DNA of 64,000 nucleotides from Micropterus salmoides (GCF_014851395.1 NW_024041150.1:28571225-28635224); one strand, 5' to 3'; shown: positions 33,178-44,708, counted from the stretch's first letter. A program made the numbers and translations. Notes: generated from the letters alone by a model not told the origin.

Positions 33178-35820
33178 GATCAATCGAAACTTCTATATGG
33201 ATGATCTATTAAAGAGTCTGCCCTCTGAACAGGATGCAGTCACCATGGTTAAGAACCTTATAACCATTTGCGACAGAGGAGGGTTTACCCTCACTAAATG
33301 GATTAGTAATAGTCGAGAAGTGCTTCAAGGCCTCCCAGAGGATCTTAAGTCTAAGAACCTGCATGAACTTGATCTGGATAGGGATAAGCTGCCATTGGAC
33401 AGAGCTTTGGGTTTGCAGTGGTGTATCGAGATGGATACTTTTAAATTCAAGCTGAAAATCAAGCAGAAGCCAGCAACCAAGCGAGACATGCTATCCATCA
33501 TTGGTTCCGTCTACGATCCATTGGGGTTTCTGGCACTTCTAATACTCCCGGCCAAGCTGCTGTTGCAGGGGTTATGCAGGGCAAAGTGTGACTGGGATGA
33601 TCCAATACCTCCAGCTTTCCAGCAGAAGTGGAATAAATGGCTGATAGATCTTGAGAAAGTGGCATATTTCCGGATCCACCGATGTGTGAAGCCTGCAGGA
33701 TTTGGGAGGATTGTCAGTGCCCAGTTGCATCACTTCGCCGACGCGAGCGAGAGCGGCTATGGTACGGCTACTTACCTGAGGATGCAGAACATGGATGAGA
33801 GGGTTCATGTTACATTCTTATTTGGCAAAGCCCGAGTGGCCCCCTTGAAGACTATCACCATTCCCCGTCTAGAGCTTACTGCTGCCGTTGTTGCAGTACA
33901 AGTGGACAAGATGCTTCAATCGGAGCTTCAGTTTCCACTAAAGAAGACCTGCTTTTGGACCGACAGCACATCAGTTCTTAAGTATATAAAGAATGAGGAC
34001 TGAAGATTTCAAACCTTTGTAGCAAATAGAGTAACCACCATCAGGGTCAACTCGGAAATTGAGCAGTGGAGATACGTTCCCACATCCCTGAACCCTGCTG
34101 ACTACGCTTCACGTGGATTGAAGGCAGAGAGATCTTGTGAAGCAAAGATGGATAGAAGGCCCGGAATTTCTACAGCAACCTGAAGAAAAGTGGCCAACAT
34201 TTCCGGTAGATACAAGTGTTACTGCAGAAGACCCAGAAGTAAAAAAGGTCTGACGGTCAATGCAATACTTGTCGACACAAATGCCACATCGCATTTGATG
34301 ACCCATTTCTCTGATTGGCAAAAATTTAAAGTTGCAGTGGCGTAGCTCATTAAGCTGAAAGGAACTCTGCTCAAACTGAAAGAAAAAAGAAAAAAGTTGG
34401 AGCATGCAAACATCAATGCTATTGCAACAGCAAGGTTGGATGTGCAAAAAGAGATGCAAGCTTTCTCAAAATTGCTTGGGAATCAGAAGGTAACGCTGGA
34501 AGATCTCTTGGAGGCCAAGATCTCCATAATCGCTTTTTGCCAGCAAGAGAGATTTCCCACTGAGTTTGCTGCACTAACCTCTGGCAAGTCACAAGTGCCA
34601 AGAAGTACAGCCTCCTCAAATTGGATCCGGTTCTAGAAGGAGGACTTCTACGAGTTGGGGGATGGCTGAAAAGGGCAGCAATCCCTGAGGACATTAAAAC
34701 CCCCTCATTCTGTCAAAGGACCAACAGATCACTGATCTTATCCTCCGTCATGTCCATTTACAGCTTGGACATGGAGGCAGAAATCATGTTCTTTCTGCTA
34801 CAAGGAGAAAATATTGGATCACAAATGGACCTACTGCAGTGAGGAAGATTATATCAAGATGCCTTATTTGCAAGCTCTATAGTGGAAAACCTGGTGAGCA
34901 AAAAATGGCAGAACTGCCAGAAGAGAGAGTGATTCCTGATCTACCGCCGTTCACTAACGTTGGCGTAGATTACTTTGGGCCAGTTGATGTAAAAAGGGGG
35001 CGTAGCATCGTGAAAAGATATGGAGTAGTATTCACTTGCATGACAAGCAGGGCTGTGCACCTGGAAGTGGCCTATTCTCTTGACACAGACTCATGCATCA
35101 ACGCGTTGCGAAGGTTCATCTGTCGAAGAGGACAAGTCTCGCACTTGAGATCTGACAATGGCACCAACTTTGTGGGTGCAGAAAGGGAGTTGCAAGAAGC
35201 CTTAGCCTCTTTGAATCATGACCGCATTGAAAGAGCCTTGTCCAAAAGGGGAGTCAAGTGGAGCTTTAATCCTCCAGCTGGGTCACATCATGGTGGTGCA
35301 TGGGAGCGCATGATACGGATAATCAGGAAGATCTTGTGCTCTGTGCTCCGTCAGCAAAACTTGGATGATGAAGGGTTCCATACCGTGCTCTGTGAGGCTG
35401 AAGCTATGCTTAATGATCGCCCCATCACAAGACTGAGGCATTGATGCCTAACCATCTGTTACTCCTCAAAGGAAAACCAGTTCTTCCACCTGGATTGTTC
35501 AATAAAAGGGATGTTTACGCAAGGAGAAGGTGGAAACAAACCCAGTACATTTCGGATCTCTTTTGGAAGAGGTGGATCCGTGAGTACCACTTTTACAGGA
35601 GCGTCAAAAGTGGAACCAGGAGAAGAGGAGTTTTGTTCCTGGAGACCTGGTCATGGTGGCGAACTCTACAGCACCACGTGGGTCATGGATGCTAGGAAGA
35701 GTCCTGGAAACCTTCCCTGATAAAAGAGGTCTGGTACGTGTGGTTCGTTTGAAGACCAAGACAAACATCATTGAACGACCCATAACTAAAATATGCTTGC
35801 TTAATGAAGCTAAAGAGTAA
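33178..35820 (+). pseudogene. BEL/Pao pol, second part (YMDD, RNase H, integrase)
   Basis: It resumes at the target duplication with YMDD at 33194-33205, then KQKPATKRDMLSIIGSVYDP, RNase H residues (HHFADASESGYG; CFWTDSTSVLKY) and a stop at 34001-34003. The integrase zinc-binding region is frameshifted (34600-34840). The catalytic core at 34839-35444 has Asp in NVGVDYFGPVD, Asp in HLRSDNGTNFVG and Glu in HHGGAWERMIR (codons 44, 106 and 156 of that frame). The C-terminus in other frames ends at TAA 35818-35820. At least four breaks. Confidence 0.9.
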
Positions 35821-35906
35821 TTGGTTCCCTTGGGCCATATTTCTGGTATTTATGGCTCTTTTGAATTTGGTGTAATTGCTCTGGCAGACGCAATTAGGGG
35901 CTGGAG

Positions 35907-36305
35907 TGTATGAGCCATTTTCATTCTGTATTTTATGTAATTCTTGTCTTGTGCCACTAGGGGGCTGTATGTGCTTTGCAGTTCAGCTGATCTCGAGTCA
36001 TGGAGGTGTGGGTTATTTACGTAGAGGAAACCCAGACACAGGTGTTGCTGATTTGGGAAGCAAACAGTTTTTGACTGTGCTAGCGTCTAGCCTGGGGGTG
36101 AGCAAGGCACGACGGTGTTGGTTACATGTATTATGAGCAAAGATAATGCCACTGTATGAGATATGGAGGAAAATAACTTGCTAGTTAATATAATATAATA
36201 ATAAGTCCCCGTTTGATATTTAAGACGCTGCACGGGCACACGTCTAAACTTAATCCGCTGTATTAGCAACCAGTTACTAGACTATGTTAGGACTTAGTCA
36301 GTACA
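35907..36305 (+). repeat. BEL/Pao 3' LTR
   Basis: 399 bases starting TGTATGAGCC and ending CAGTACA, with CCTAT after it. Unlike the 5' LTR it has no hAT insertion and keeps the empty site at 36108-36115. It differs from the 5' LTR by scattered substitutions and by a small rearranged AT run near 36190. Confidence 0.92.
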
Positions 36306-37020
36306 CCTATAATAAAAATCAAATTCATTCAGACTTTATTGGCATTATTAAATCGCAAAAGAAAACATAAAATATTAGAATTGTCAAACTAATCGTTTAA
36401 CAGTTTTAGAATGTCATAACATTCACTATCAAAACAAACAGTGGTGAAGATAGCTTAAAGACTGGGACTTTTGAACGTGTGTGTGAATATGTATATATAC
36501 ATATACACACATCCAAAAGTCCCAGTCCCACACACAGAAAACGTTCACTATAACATAACATCTAGCAAAACTAGCTAAACATTTTCAACCATTATCTGAC
36601 CGTACTAAAAAATAGATGTAGCTAGGTAACGTTACTTGCCTGTGACACGCCACATCAGTATGATACTGACTTCCCAGGTCCACACCATTCATCTGCTTAA
36701 GTTCAATAGCACGGGGGAACGAGGTAAACGGCTTAGTTACGCAATATGACGTTGTTATAAGTCGCGCAATTACACGATGGGCATCGGCATTTAACTTCCT
36801 GACCAGCACGGTCAAGGGCCCGGTAGATGGATTTTCAGCCCTGCTTAGCTGTCATGCAGACAAGGTGCTGTCTGCTATTAGCATGACTGATCAGGGATTG
36901 TTTTTGAAAGTTGTCGGTGACTGTGTAAAAAGACCAACTCGTGTCTGCTTTTGCCGGGAACTTACGACAGACGACACAGTGCATCTGAGTTAGGGGTGCA
37001 ACAATAATTGACGTAGTCGA
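36306..37020 (-). pseudogene. ZNF862-like hAT transposase, N-terminal part (other side of BEL)
   Basis: It begins with the right CCTAT duplication (36306-36310). On the minus strand it reads, from 37020 leftwards, a TTF-type zinc finger (MHCVVCRKFPAK, then SLISHANSRQHL) and then LNADAHRVIARLITTSYCV, KPFTSFPRAIELKQMNGVDL and GSQYHTDVACHRQ, the usual order in ZNF862-like hAT proteins. It continues at 24348-23286 beyond the BEL element. The left part is AT-rich non-coding, plausibly an intron. Confidence 0.65.
36460..36527. repeat. 68-base palindrome
   Basis: GACTGGGACTTTTG at 36460-36473 and its exact complement at 36514-36527, with a largely self-complementary GTGTGTG / ATATGTATATATACATAT / CACACA centre. 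It could form a long hairpin. It lies in non-coding sequence inside the split hAT element. Confidence 0.8.
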
Positions 37021-38009
37021 CAAACATTGATTATTAGATTCATTCATGACGTCATCGGGCCGTTTCTAAGTTTCTAAAACAACATCAGAGCTGCAGTAAC
37101 ACCTTCACCACCTAAAACCAGCATTTCACTCTTCACACAGCCAGAAATGTCGTGAACTGCAGCAAAGCTGAGCTTTCCTGGAAACACCGGAGCATCTGAA
37201 GAGGAGCCGCGTAACGTTGTGTCTCTGTGGATGATGAAGACTCGTCTCGGTAAGCTAGTTAGCAAGCTAGCTTCACGTTAAAGCCGTGTTACTTCACGTT
37301 ATGAGCTGAAACATTTTCTATACAGTTGATTGATTGTTACAGTAATGGTGCTGTGAGTAGCACATAATTATGATGTACAACGGCCGTGTTCACATTCCAG
37401 ATGTGCCCTGACTTTACAGTCATAAACGATGCATCGCTCATGGCGACGTTCCCAGCTGGAGAACATGCTGCTGCCGAGTGCGCATGATTAAACACAGGAC
37501 AAAAATGTATTATTGCTCCCCTCTTGTAAATTCGGCAAATGAAATGCATGACGTTATTCCTTTCTTTGTATACAGTGTCAGTTTTTCCCGGGGTGTTGCA
37601 GTACTGGCGTGAAAGCTGCTCCGTCACTAAACAGCAGATCAGCTGCTTATCAGGACATGATTTCAGTGGAACTTTCTGTTGCTGCAGCAGAAACGTTCAT
37701 TAAAGATTCATTTTTGAAAGCAGTATTTATTTATTGTCTTGACTGTTAATTAGCACAAGACTTGTGCAAGTAATCCAGCGGTCAAACTGCAAGTTTAAAA
37801 TTCGCACTGTGTGTGAAACCAGCATAAGGCTTTAAGAGACCCGGGGATCAACAGACAAGCCCTACACCACACCATCAAGGCAACATTGGGGGTAGCAAAG
37901 CAGAGTAGCAAGTGGGTTTGCCCAAAGAGACAAATATCTATACAACAGACACTATTTATCTGCTCACTTTAGAAGTTATAAGCCAAACCTTTGTGTGGCT
38001 GGGTCACCA
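37021..38009. other. Intergenic, nothing recognised
   Basis: No gene or named repeat. Short minus-strand frames (37074-37265; 37337-37627) have no family resemblance that I can support. Confidence 0.5.
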
Positions 38010-38015
38010 GTCTCT

Positions 38016-38066
<51 letters not shown>

Positions 38067-38082
38067 GAGCCACCCAGGGACG
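38010..38082 (+). tRNA. tRNA-Asn (GTT), one base short in the T stem
   Basis: 73 bases. All arms match the 74-base tRNA-Asn at 39707 except that GAGCCCACC reads GAGCCACC, so the 3' side of the T stem lacks a C. TTTT follows the gene at 38085. It may be a pseudogene or a consensus error in a C run. The 3' flank (TAGCTTTTCTTTC onward) is homologous to that of 39707-39780. Confidence 0.8.
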
Positions 38083-38518
38083 TAGCTTTTCTTTCAACCT
38101 CAACACTAAGCCAGAACGAAAACAGACTAGACATGAAACAACCACTGGGTAAACAATAGGAACAACGGGGGAGGGAAAGAGGCAGAAAGAAGAGGGTTTC
38201 GTAACAGCTTTGTCAGAACAACGACAGTCTCTGCACTTTGAATCTTTGCTCATAAATTTAAAATATATCACTGTCAATGGACTACTTAATAAATATAGTA
38301 CTAAAAATAATAGGTACTGGCATGTTTTTTAAGAACAATCACAAAGCAATTTCAAACTGCATTATTTGAATTTGAATTTACAACATAGGTTGGGACTCAT
38401 TCTTTTATATTTAGTGAAACAACGTCTTATTGCTTGTAAAAATCAAAGCATGTTTCAACATAAGTAAAGTACAAGGACTCTCATGTTAGGCTACAGTGGA
38501 CTAGGAGGAAAAGCTTCT

Positions 38519-38535
38519 CGTCCCTGGGTGGGCTC

Positions 38536-38586
<51 letters not shown>

Positions 38587-38592
38587 AGAGAC
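38519..38592 (-). tRNA. tRNA-Asn (GTT)
   Basis: 74 bases on the minus strand with 5' GTCTCTGTGGCGCAATCGG, anticodon loop CTGTTAA (GTT), T arm GGTGGTTCGAGCCCACC and G discriminator. Full cloverleaf. Confidence 0.95.
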
Positions 38593-38706
38593 CATGTAGT
38601 CACCCACACTGGACTTCTGATTCATGGGGGATGGAGCACAAACAGGGGGAGCCACGCAGGCTTCTCACTATCACAGAAAGAGGTGTGGGGGGAGGGGAGC
38701 TACGCA

Positions 38707-38779
38707 GCCCGGCTAGCTCAGTCGGTAGAGCATGAGACTCTTAATCTCAGGGTCGTGGGTTCGAGCCCCACGTTGGGCG
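38707..38779 (+). tRNA. tRNA-Lys (CTT)
   Basis: 73 bases starting GCCCGGCTAGCTCAGTCGG, anticodon loop ACTCTTAA (CTT), T arm GTGGGTTCGAGCCCCAC, acceptor closing GGGC with G discriminator. Full cloverleaf. Confidence 0.95.
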
Positions 38780-38843
38780 TCGCATTTTAATTATCCTGTC
38801 CTTGGTCATGACATTTATCCAAGTGTCCTGCACTAGCACCTGC

Positions 38844-39252
38844 TAAAGGCCCATTTATACTCCTGCGTAGGGTCTACATGTGTACCTACACTGTAGGCTA
38901 CGCACGTAGCCATGCATTTATACTTGTGCGTAGGTCTGTCTGTCATTCTGCGATTACACCCCCAAATGCTAGTCGGCAGCAGCGATACAACAGTGATGAC
39001 TTTTGGCGGCCGAGCAGGCTAACTTCCGGTTTCGCTCACCGCTGCCGTTTTGGCCGCTAGTAAAAGTTACTTTAAAGCGCGGGGTAGTTCTGGTCAGCTT
39101 CGGAGGCACTGCGAGGCTACCCAGAGCTTACGGTCCGCGTTGACTCGATGTGCAGTTACATTTTGAAGGAGGTGCAAGTCAGGCGACGGCGTAGCCTCTG
39201 CGTAGCCCCGTAGCCTACGCCGTCGATTTGACGCAGTATAAATTGCACTTTA
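38844..39252. mobile_element. MITE with inverted ends between tRNA genes
   Basis: It begins TAAAGGCCCATTTATACTCC and ends AGTATAAATTGCACTTTA, imperfect inverted repeats. CGTAGGCTACG-type motifs occur in both arms. 409 bases, no coding capacity. The outer TAA/TTA would suit a PIF/Harbinger origin, but that is a guess. Confidence 0.6.
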
Positions 39253-39385
39253 GAAGTCAGCTAGTTGCATTCAGCTTTTCCACTGAAAAATGATTTAGTT
39301 AAAATTCCCTAGATTGTGGAATCTAACAATTATGCAATTGATTGAAGTGTAACAGTGCCTTGACAACTGCAGTCTAAAAGGGATG

Positions 39386-39457
39386 CGCCCAACGTGGGCT
39401 CGAACCCACGACCCTGAGATTAAGAGTCTCATGCTCTACCGACTGAGCTAGCCGGGC
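39386..39457 (-). tRNA. tRNA-Lys (CTT), one base short in the T stem
   Basis: 72 bases on the minus strand. Identical to the 73-base tRNA-Lys genes at 38707 and 40037 except GAGCCCCAC reads GAGCCCAC, so one C of a C run in the T stem is missing. It may be a pseudogene or a consensus error. Confidence 0.8.
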
Positions 39458-39706
39458 TGGTGTGCAACATTGGCAGTAGGGTTGGGATTGTGTAAATCTG
39501 GCCCACATGTCCACTATGTTCTCTGTAGCTCCGGACGGATTTCGCTTAAGAAAGGATATTCCAAAGGCAATGTCTTGTATTTTGTATAACTGTATTACTT
39601 CTTTCACTTGGTCTTTGACTCATGGTCATGGAATTTGTGCCATTTCCAGAGGTTGCGCCACGAGAGCACATGATTAGACTTGTCGTGAGTGTTCAAGGCC
39701 CACAGG

Positions 39707-39712
39707 GTCTCT

Positions 39713-39763
<51 letters not shown>

Positions 39764-39780
39764 GAGCCCACCCAGGGACG
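39707..39780 (+). tRNA. tRNA-Asn (GTT)
   Basis: 74 bases, complete cloverleaf, anticodon GTT, followed by TAGCTTTTCTTTC, which supplies a Pol III stop. Its 3' flank is a diverged copy of the flank of the Asn gene at 38010, so the unit was locally duplicated. Confidence 0.95.
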
Positions 39781-40036
39781 TAGCTTTTCTTTCACGCTCA
39801 ACACAAAACCAGAAAGAAGACTGACTACACCTAAAACTGTCATTGTGTGGACAGTGGGGGAAGGGAAAAGGATGGACAACCCATGTATGCTTTCACAACA
39901 GAAGACCTTCAGTCCCTGCAGTTTTAATCTTTGCTCTTACAAGCTTTGAAATATTATCATAATTATCATAAAATGTGATTGTTGTTGATGCATTTGTTTT
40001 AGAAATTCACAAACAATTGTATTTAGAAAAGGATAG

Positions 40037-40109
40037 CGCCCAACGTGGGGCTCGAACCCACGACCCTGAGATTAAGAGTCTCATGCTCTACCGACTGAGC
40101 TAGCCGGGC
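40037..40109 (-). tRNA. tRNA-Lys (CTT)
   Basis: 73 bases on the minus strand, identical in sequence to the tRNA-Lys at 38707 and complete in all arms. Confidence 0.95.
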
Positions 40110-42046
40110 TGCCAATGAAAACTTTGGGGGTTGGGCTAAATGCTTGGAGGCCCCTTTGCAGGTCCTTAAATTTGGACGGGGACTGCATAAATTTCAGCCT
40201 TTCCATTATTAAACAATTAACTGTAACTTTAAAGCTACAATAGACTTTTTTGTCATGCATACATTGAGTCTTGGTCATGGTGTAATACAGTTTAGTAAGG
40301 TCAAATGTGATCTTGTGTGAGTTGAGTATCACTATTCAGCAAATGCTCAGAAAAATGTGCATGCATGACTATTGTTGTTCAGAAATAAGGTACTTTGGTT
40401 ATTTATTTATGAGAATTATATTTTTTTATGTAATGTTTGAATGTATTATGCTATTTTGTTCTGTCCCTTGAGAAGCAACATAGCACATACATGCATGAGT
40501 GACCCTGCGAGTGCTTTCTTTCTTTACAATTGCAGTTATGTGGCTTTTTTGTGACCAATTATGTGCGAGTTGTGTTCTCTGTATAGCGAAAGTTTTGGTT
40601 TGATGGCTGGGAATGGTCTGTTTAGATTTTAAATGTTTGGGCTTGGTGAGATTAATGTATAAAATTAAATTTCATCAATACAACTTTGTGAGGAAGTGAT
40701 GTGATGCATGAAGAATCACTAAAAACACGAGTTTCACTAGTCAAACGTACGCTGTGAATGGTTTTTTTGTCAACTAATTAGCCTCAGACACCCACTTAGT
40801 AACTTAGCTCTCTGAGTAATTGATTAAATAAGCATACAGTAGAAAGAGAGTATTAGAAATATTTACATATCATCAACTTTGCTGCCATATGTACCAAATA
40901 ACAAAAAATTGTGCCCCATTAAATAACGCTAAGAAAATGTTTCCGCCATGTCAAAAACCCCCCACTTTCGATAAAAAGTATACACTATTTTGTTGTAAAA
41001 GAAAGAGAAAGTCGTCTATTCCTCAACTACAGCGCAATACGATGTGCGCCATCGACCACGAGACGACCTGAACTTGCGTTAGTTTCTACTGTTACTGACT
41101 CTGCCTCCATTTTCTCAATATTTCCCAATTAGTTCTTTACACAGCATGTTTCAAACAAACTAAGCATACAAAATACCAACGTAGGCGGTTAAACTCTTGA
41201 GTATTAACTAAAGTTACAACCTAAGCCCTTAAAGTCGAGACAAGCTAATTAATGGTGAAGTTTTAAGCTAACGTCCCCATGTGCGCAGATCGCAGATGTC
41301 AAAGTTAGCATACAGAACTCCACGTTACAGGTTAGCGGTAATTACTCCATTACCATGAGTATTTTACCCAACAAACACGTATCATTTAGTGTTACTGTTT
41401 AATCGTAACCAATCATTCAAATTTAGTTTGATAATAATCAGATTCTTACCGTGAGACGTGTTGGACGTTAGCGAGCTGACATCTCAAACCTAGCTTGATG
41501 GGCGTTGGTGCTGCCTGCTGGGCCTCAAAAAACTAAATAGAGACGTGTAAAAATGTATTTTACGAGCCGAAAACTTACCCGATAGATACACTTAACCTTC
41601 ATGAATAAACAAAGCAACGTTATAACAAAGTTTAACTGTGCGACACAGCCTGATAGGAGATGCTCGGTTACCGTCACGTTTTTTTGCTCCATCCGGGAGA
41701 GCTGGACTGCAAGTCGAGGAGCTGCTGGGTAAAAAAACATCTAACGCACATGACGTAACTTTCGATAAATAAATAAAATGTAGCTGTACATGAAGATGTT
41801 ATCTGCTCTTCCTTTACAAAGAAATTTCTCACAATTTCTATGTATTATTTTGTATTAAATGTGTGAGCACACCTGTAATTCAGAGATAACTTTGTGACGA
41901 CCCTTCAACCATTATCTGTGAATCAGCAATTGGTAATCGATACGTAATATGCCAAAAAAAGACGTATGTAGGCCTAATTCATCAGGCAGACTGGCCCCTC
42001 TTAAATAATCAGTACATACATAGGCTACATGAATAACAAGTATTAT
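40110..42046. other. Intergenic, nothing recognised
   Basis: AT-rich sequence of about 1.9 kb. No supported gene, tRNA or classified repeat. Short frames only. Confidence 0.5.
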
Positions 42047-42298
42047 TAAAGCTGCAAGCAGCGTTGGGCGGGCCCTCGCACTTGTAGCGCGTCCGCGCGT
42101 GAGCCGGCCGAGTTGCACATTCTGGAGCTCTGCCGGTGCGGCTGTGAATTTCCTACGCGGTTCCGACGCCGCATGAAGGTGCTATATGTCACTTCCTGGT
42201 CCCCTATGTGGAGCTACATAGCACTTGCCGCTATGAATATAAATCGGTATTGACGTGTAGATGTCTGCGTGGTGGGAGAGTTATCAAGCACGTAAAGT
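42047..42298. repeat. Teleost GCTGCAAGCAGCG dispersed repeat
   Basis: TAAAGCTGCAAGCAGCGTTG, GGGCCCTCGCAC, CTATATGTCACTTCCTG and AGCTACATAGCACTTGCCGC are a combination that I recognise from a high-copy teleost repeat. It is CpG-rich relative to its surroundings. Class not assigned. Confidence 0.6.
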
Positions 42299-43635
42299 TT
42301 GTTTCAGATGTGAGCATGTACACTGAACAATAATGTACCCAAACAATAAAATAAATTCCTTTTATATTTCCCTGCCTTGTTGTTTATGTGTAGATACAGA
42401 GGAAGAATGTGAGAACAGCACACATTTCATCGTTACTGTGTTAGAGCATGTGAGAACAGTGGATACTTTTACAGCCCACACCCCTAATACTGTGTAACTA
42501 TAACAAGTAGAGAACAGAAGAAAAAGATGTTCTTTCTTTACAACTGTCTGCATAGCTTATTCATATTGTGTAATGAATGAAAAAATAGGCCTACTAGGCT
42601 CCTCTCTACTTTGACATTTAAGATTAGCTGGTTTGATCCACCTTCATACACATGTGACATTACTGTACAACTTGAGAAAGGTGAGTTGTTTTCTGCTCCA
42701 GCCTGCCTAAAAGAAAAGCGTTTTTGGGATTAAATGGACTTTAATAGCTGCTGCAGTGCAGGATGAACTCAGAACAGACCCATTTCTCACCTTATATTCT
42801 AAATCATGCAACGAAGAAGAAGAAATGCATAATAAATCCTGGGACAAAATCTGTCCACAGCATGTAGTCTGATGAACAAGACTTGTGTTATAGCTGACTT
42901 GGGCAGTGAAATGTTTAATTTTTTTAATTCATGTGGTCATAGTTGTCCACAACTCAAATCAGAATATAAGAAGAAATGTTTTATACCACCTCAAGAAGGC
43001 TTCCTATCAGAAAGTTAGGAAGGTATTTCAAATGTACAACTGCAGTACTTAATTCTAAGTAAAGTAATTTCCCTGACATTACTGTGTTAGCATGTAACAG
43101 GTTTTATACTTCCTGTGAGTATAATCCAATCAATCTTATTTTCATACTGTATATCCGTTGTGTAATTTGATAAATTGTGTTGTATGTGGTGCTCGCATCG
43201 GGTACAATGACACTTCATTGCCCTCTTCAGAGAAGACTCTGACTGCAACATGCGTCTTTGTAAAGAGAGAAACGGACAGAAAAAGTCTCTAACTCTGCCT
43301 GTCAGCTCGCTCTGCTCCGTTAAAACTGAATTTACCATACAGAATTGAATACGAGTGCACTCCAGATTTAGCTGCAGCTAGCTGACCGTGTGTGCTTCTC
43401 CCTATACCGCAGTTCTGTGTCCATGCATGCAGCAAACTGAAAGCACCGTCTGTCGGAGCGTCTACGTGAAAAGAGAAGGAAGACATTGCTGGTAGTATTG
43501 TCTTCAGAGTTGTTAAACACCTCAGCGCACTGAAGGAAGCCATCTGACTGTGTGAGGGGCAAGATCGTTGATGTCTGCAGGCAGAGTAGGAGCTCTCCTG
43601 TCTGACTGGTCCACCAATAGCAGAGAAGATGACCC
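42299..43635. other. Intergenic up to the gap, nothing recognised
   Basis: No supported gene. Minus-strand frames at 43368-43562 and those crossing the gap are not supported by any family motif I know. This sequence does not match the left flank of the first duplication copy (before 4855). Confidence 0.5.
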
Positions 43636-44135
43636 NNNNNNNNNNNNNNNNNNNNNNNNNNNNNNNNNNNNNNNNNNNNNNNNNNNNNNNNNNNNNNNNN
43701 NNNNNNNNNNNNNNNNNNNNNNNNNNNNNNNNNNNNNNNNNNNNNNNNNNNNNNNNNNNNNNNNNNNNNNNNNNNNNNNNNNNNNNNNNNNNNNNNNNNN
43801 NNNNNNNNNNNNNNNNNNNNNNNNNNNNNNNNNNNNNNNNNNNNNNNNNNNNNNNNNNNNNNNNNNNNNNNNNNNNNNNNNNNNNNNNNNNNNNNNNNNN
43901 NNNNNNNNNNNNNNNNNNNNNNNNNNNNNNNNNNNNNNNNNNNNNNNNNNNNNNNNNNNNNNNNNNNNNNNNNNNNNNNNNNNNNNNNNNNNNNNNNNNN
44001 NNNNNNNNNNNNNNNNNNNNNNNNNNNNNNNNNNNNNNNNNNNNNNNNNNNNNNNNNNNNNNNNNNNNNNNNNNNNNNNNNNNNNNNNNNNNNNNNNNNN
44101 NNNNNNNNNNNNNNNNNNNNNNNNNNNNNNNNNNN
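43636..44135. other. Assembly gap, exactly 500 N
   Basis: A run of exactly 500 N, the usual placeholder for a gap of unknown size. The duplicated segment starts on its very right edge. Confidence 0.99.
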
Positions 44136-44708
44136 GATTGCTGGTAGGTGTGGCTGGCAAAGGTGGGGTTGATGAGACGCAGGTGTGGATTGTCAGCGGG
44201 CTCCGGAGCGGAGAGAGAGGAGAGCACACACAGAGGGAGAGGGGAGGAGAGACCGAGAGAGAGGCAACTCAGGGGAAAACAGAATGCGAAAAAAGGAGGA
44301 AAAAACAGGACACTCACCATCAGCTGGGCTGCCACCACAACAGATAATTGCATTATTACTTCAAGTCTGTATGGCAGGGCGAAGGACAATTGAGTTTATT
44401 GAGTCTATAGCTACGGCGCTTCTCTAAATCATAGCCGAGGTTGACGTCAGAGGCTGTAGCAAAGATTAAAGGCTTTGGGTTCATGTTTACAGTAATGCAA
44501 CAGACTTGGTACAAAACTTTTCAAAACTGGGAAATTAACTTCAAATTCATGTTAATCTTTGCTTCTTGAATCTTATGATTCAATAAAATCTGAATTAAAG
44601 CAGGGAGGGTTGTATTGGTGGTGACCTGCATTTGCATCTGTGAGAGAAGGAACAGTTAGTTAGTAAACCTATTTTTCTGGTGTCATTTTGTTTCTTTGTA
44701 TGTTACAG

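Larger units (their letters stand above)
24349..36305 (+). mobile_element. BEL/Pao LTR retrotransposon with two nested insertions
   Basis: The LTRs start TGTATGAG and end CAGTACA: 24349-28188 (about 402 bases once the hAT element and its duplicated target are discounted) and 35907-36305 (399 bases). They are flanked by CCTAT on both sides. In between lie gag, protease, RT, RNase H and integrase remnants in BEL order. The LTRs differ by several substitutions and small indels, so this is not a brand-new insertion. Gag and pol are broken by frameshifts and by the Penelope-like insertion. BEL/Pao elements are retrovirus-like; nothing here is intact enough to be active. Confidence 0.93.

Noticed and set aside
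38010..40109. CRISPR-like array suggested by regularly repeated units
   Set aside because: The repeated units are tRNA genes with full cloverleafs, unevenly spaced and on both strands, in a vertebrate genome.
43289..44389. Long frames crossing the gap on both strands
   Set aside because: They are open only because N codons carry no stops. The residues outside the gap show no recognisable domain.
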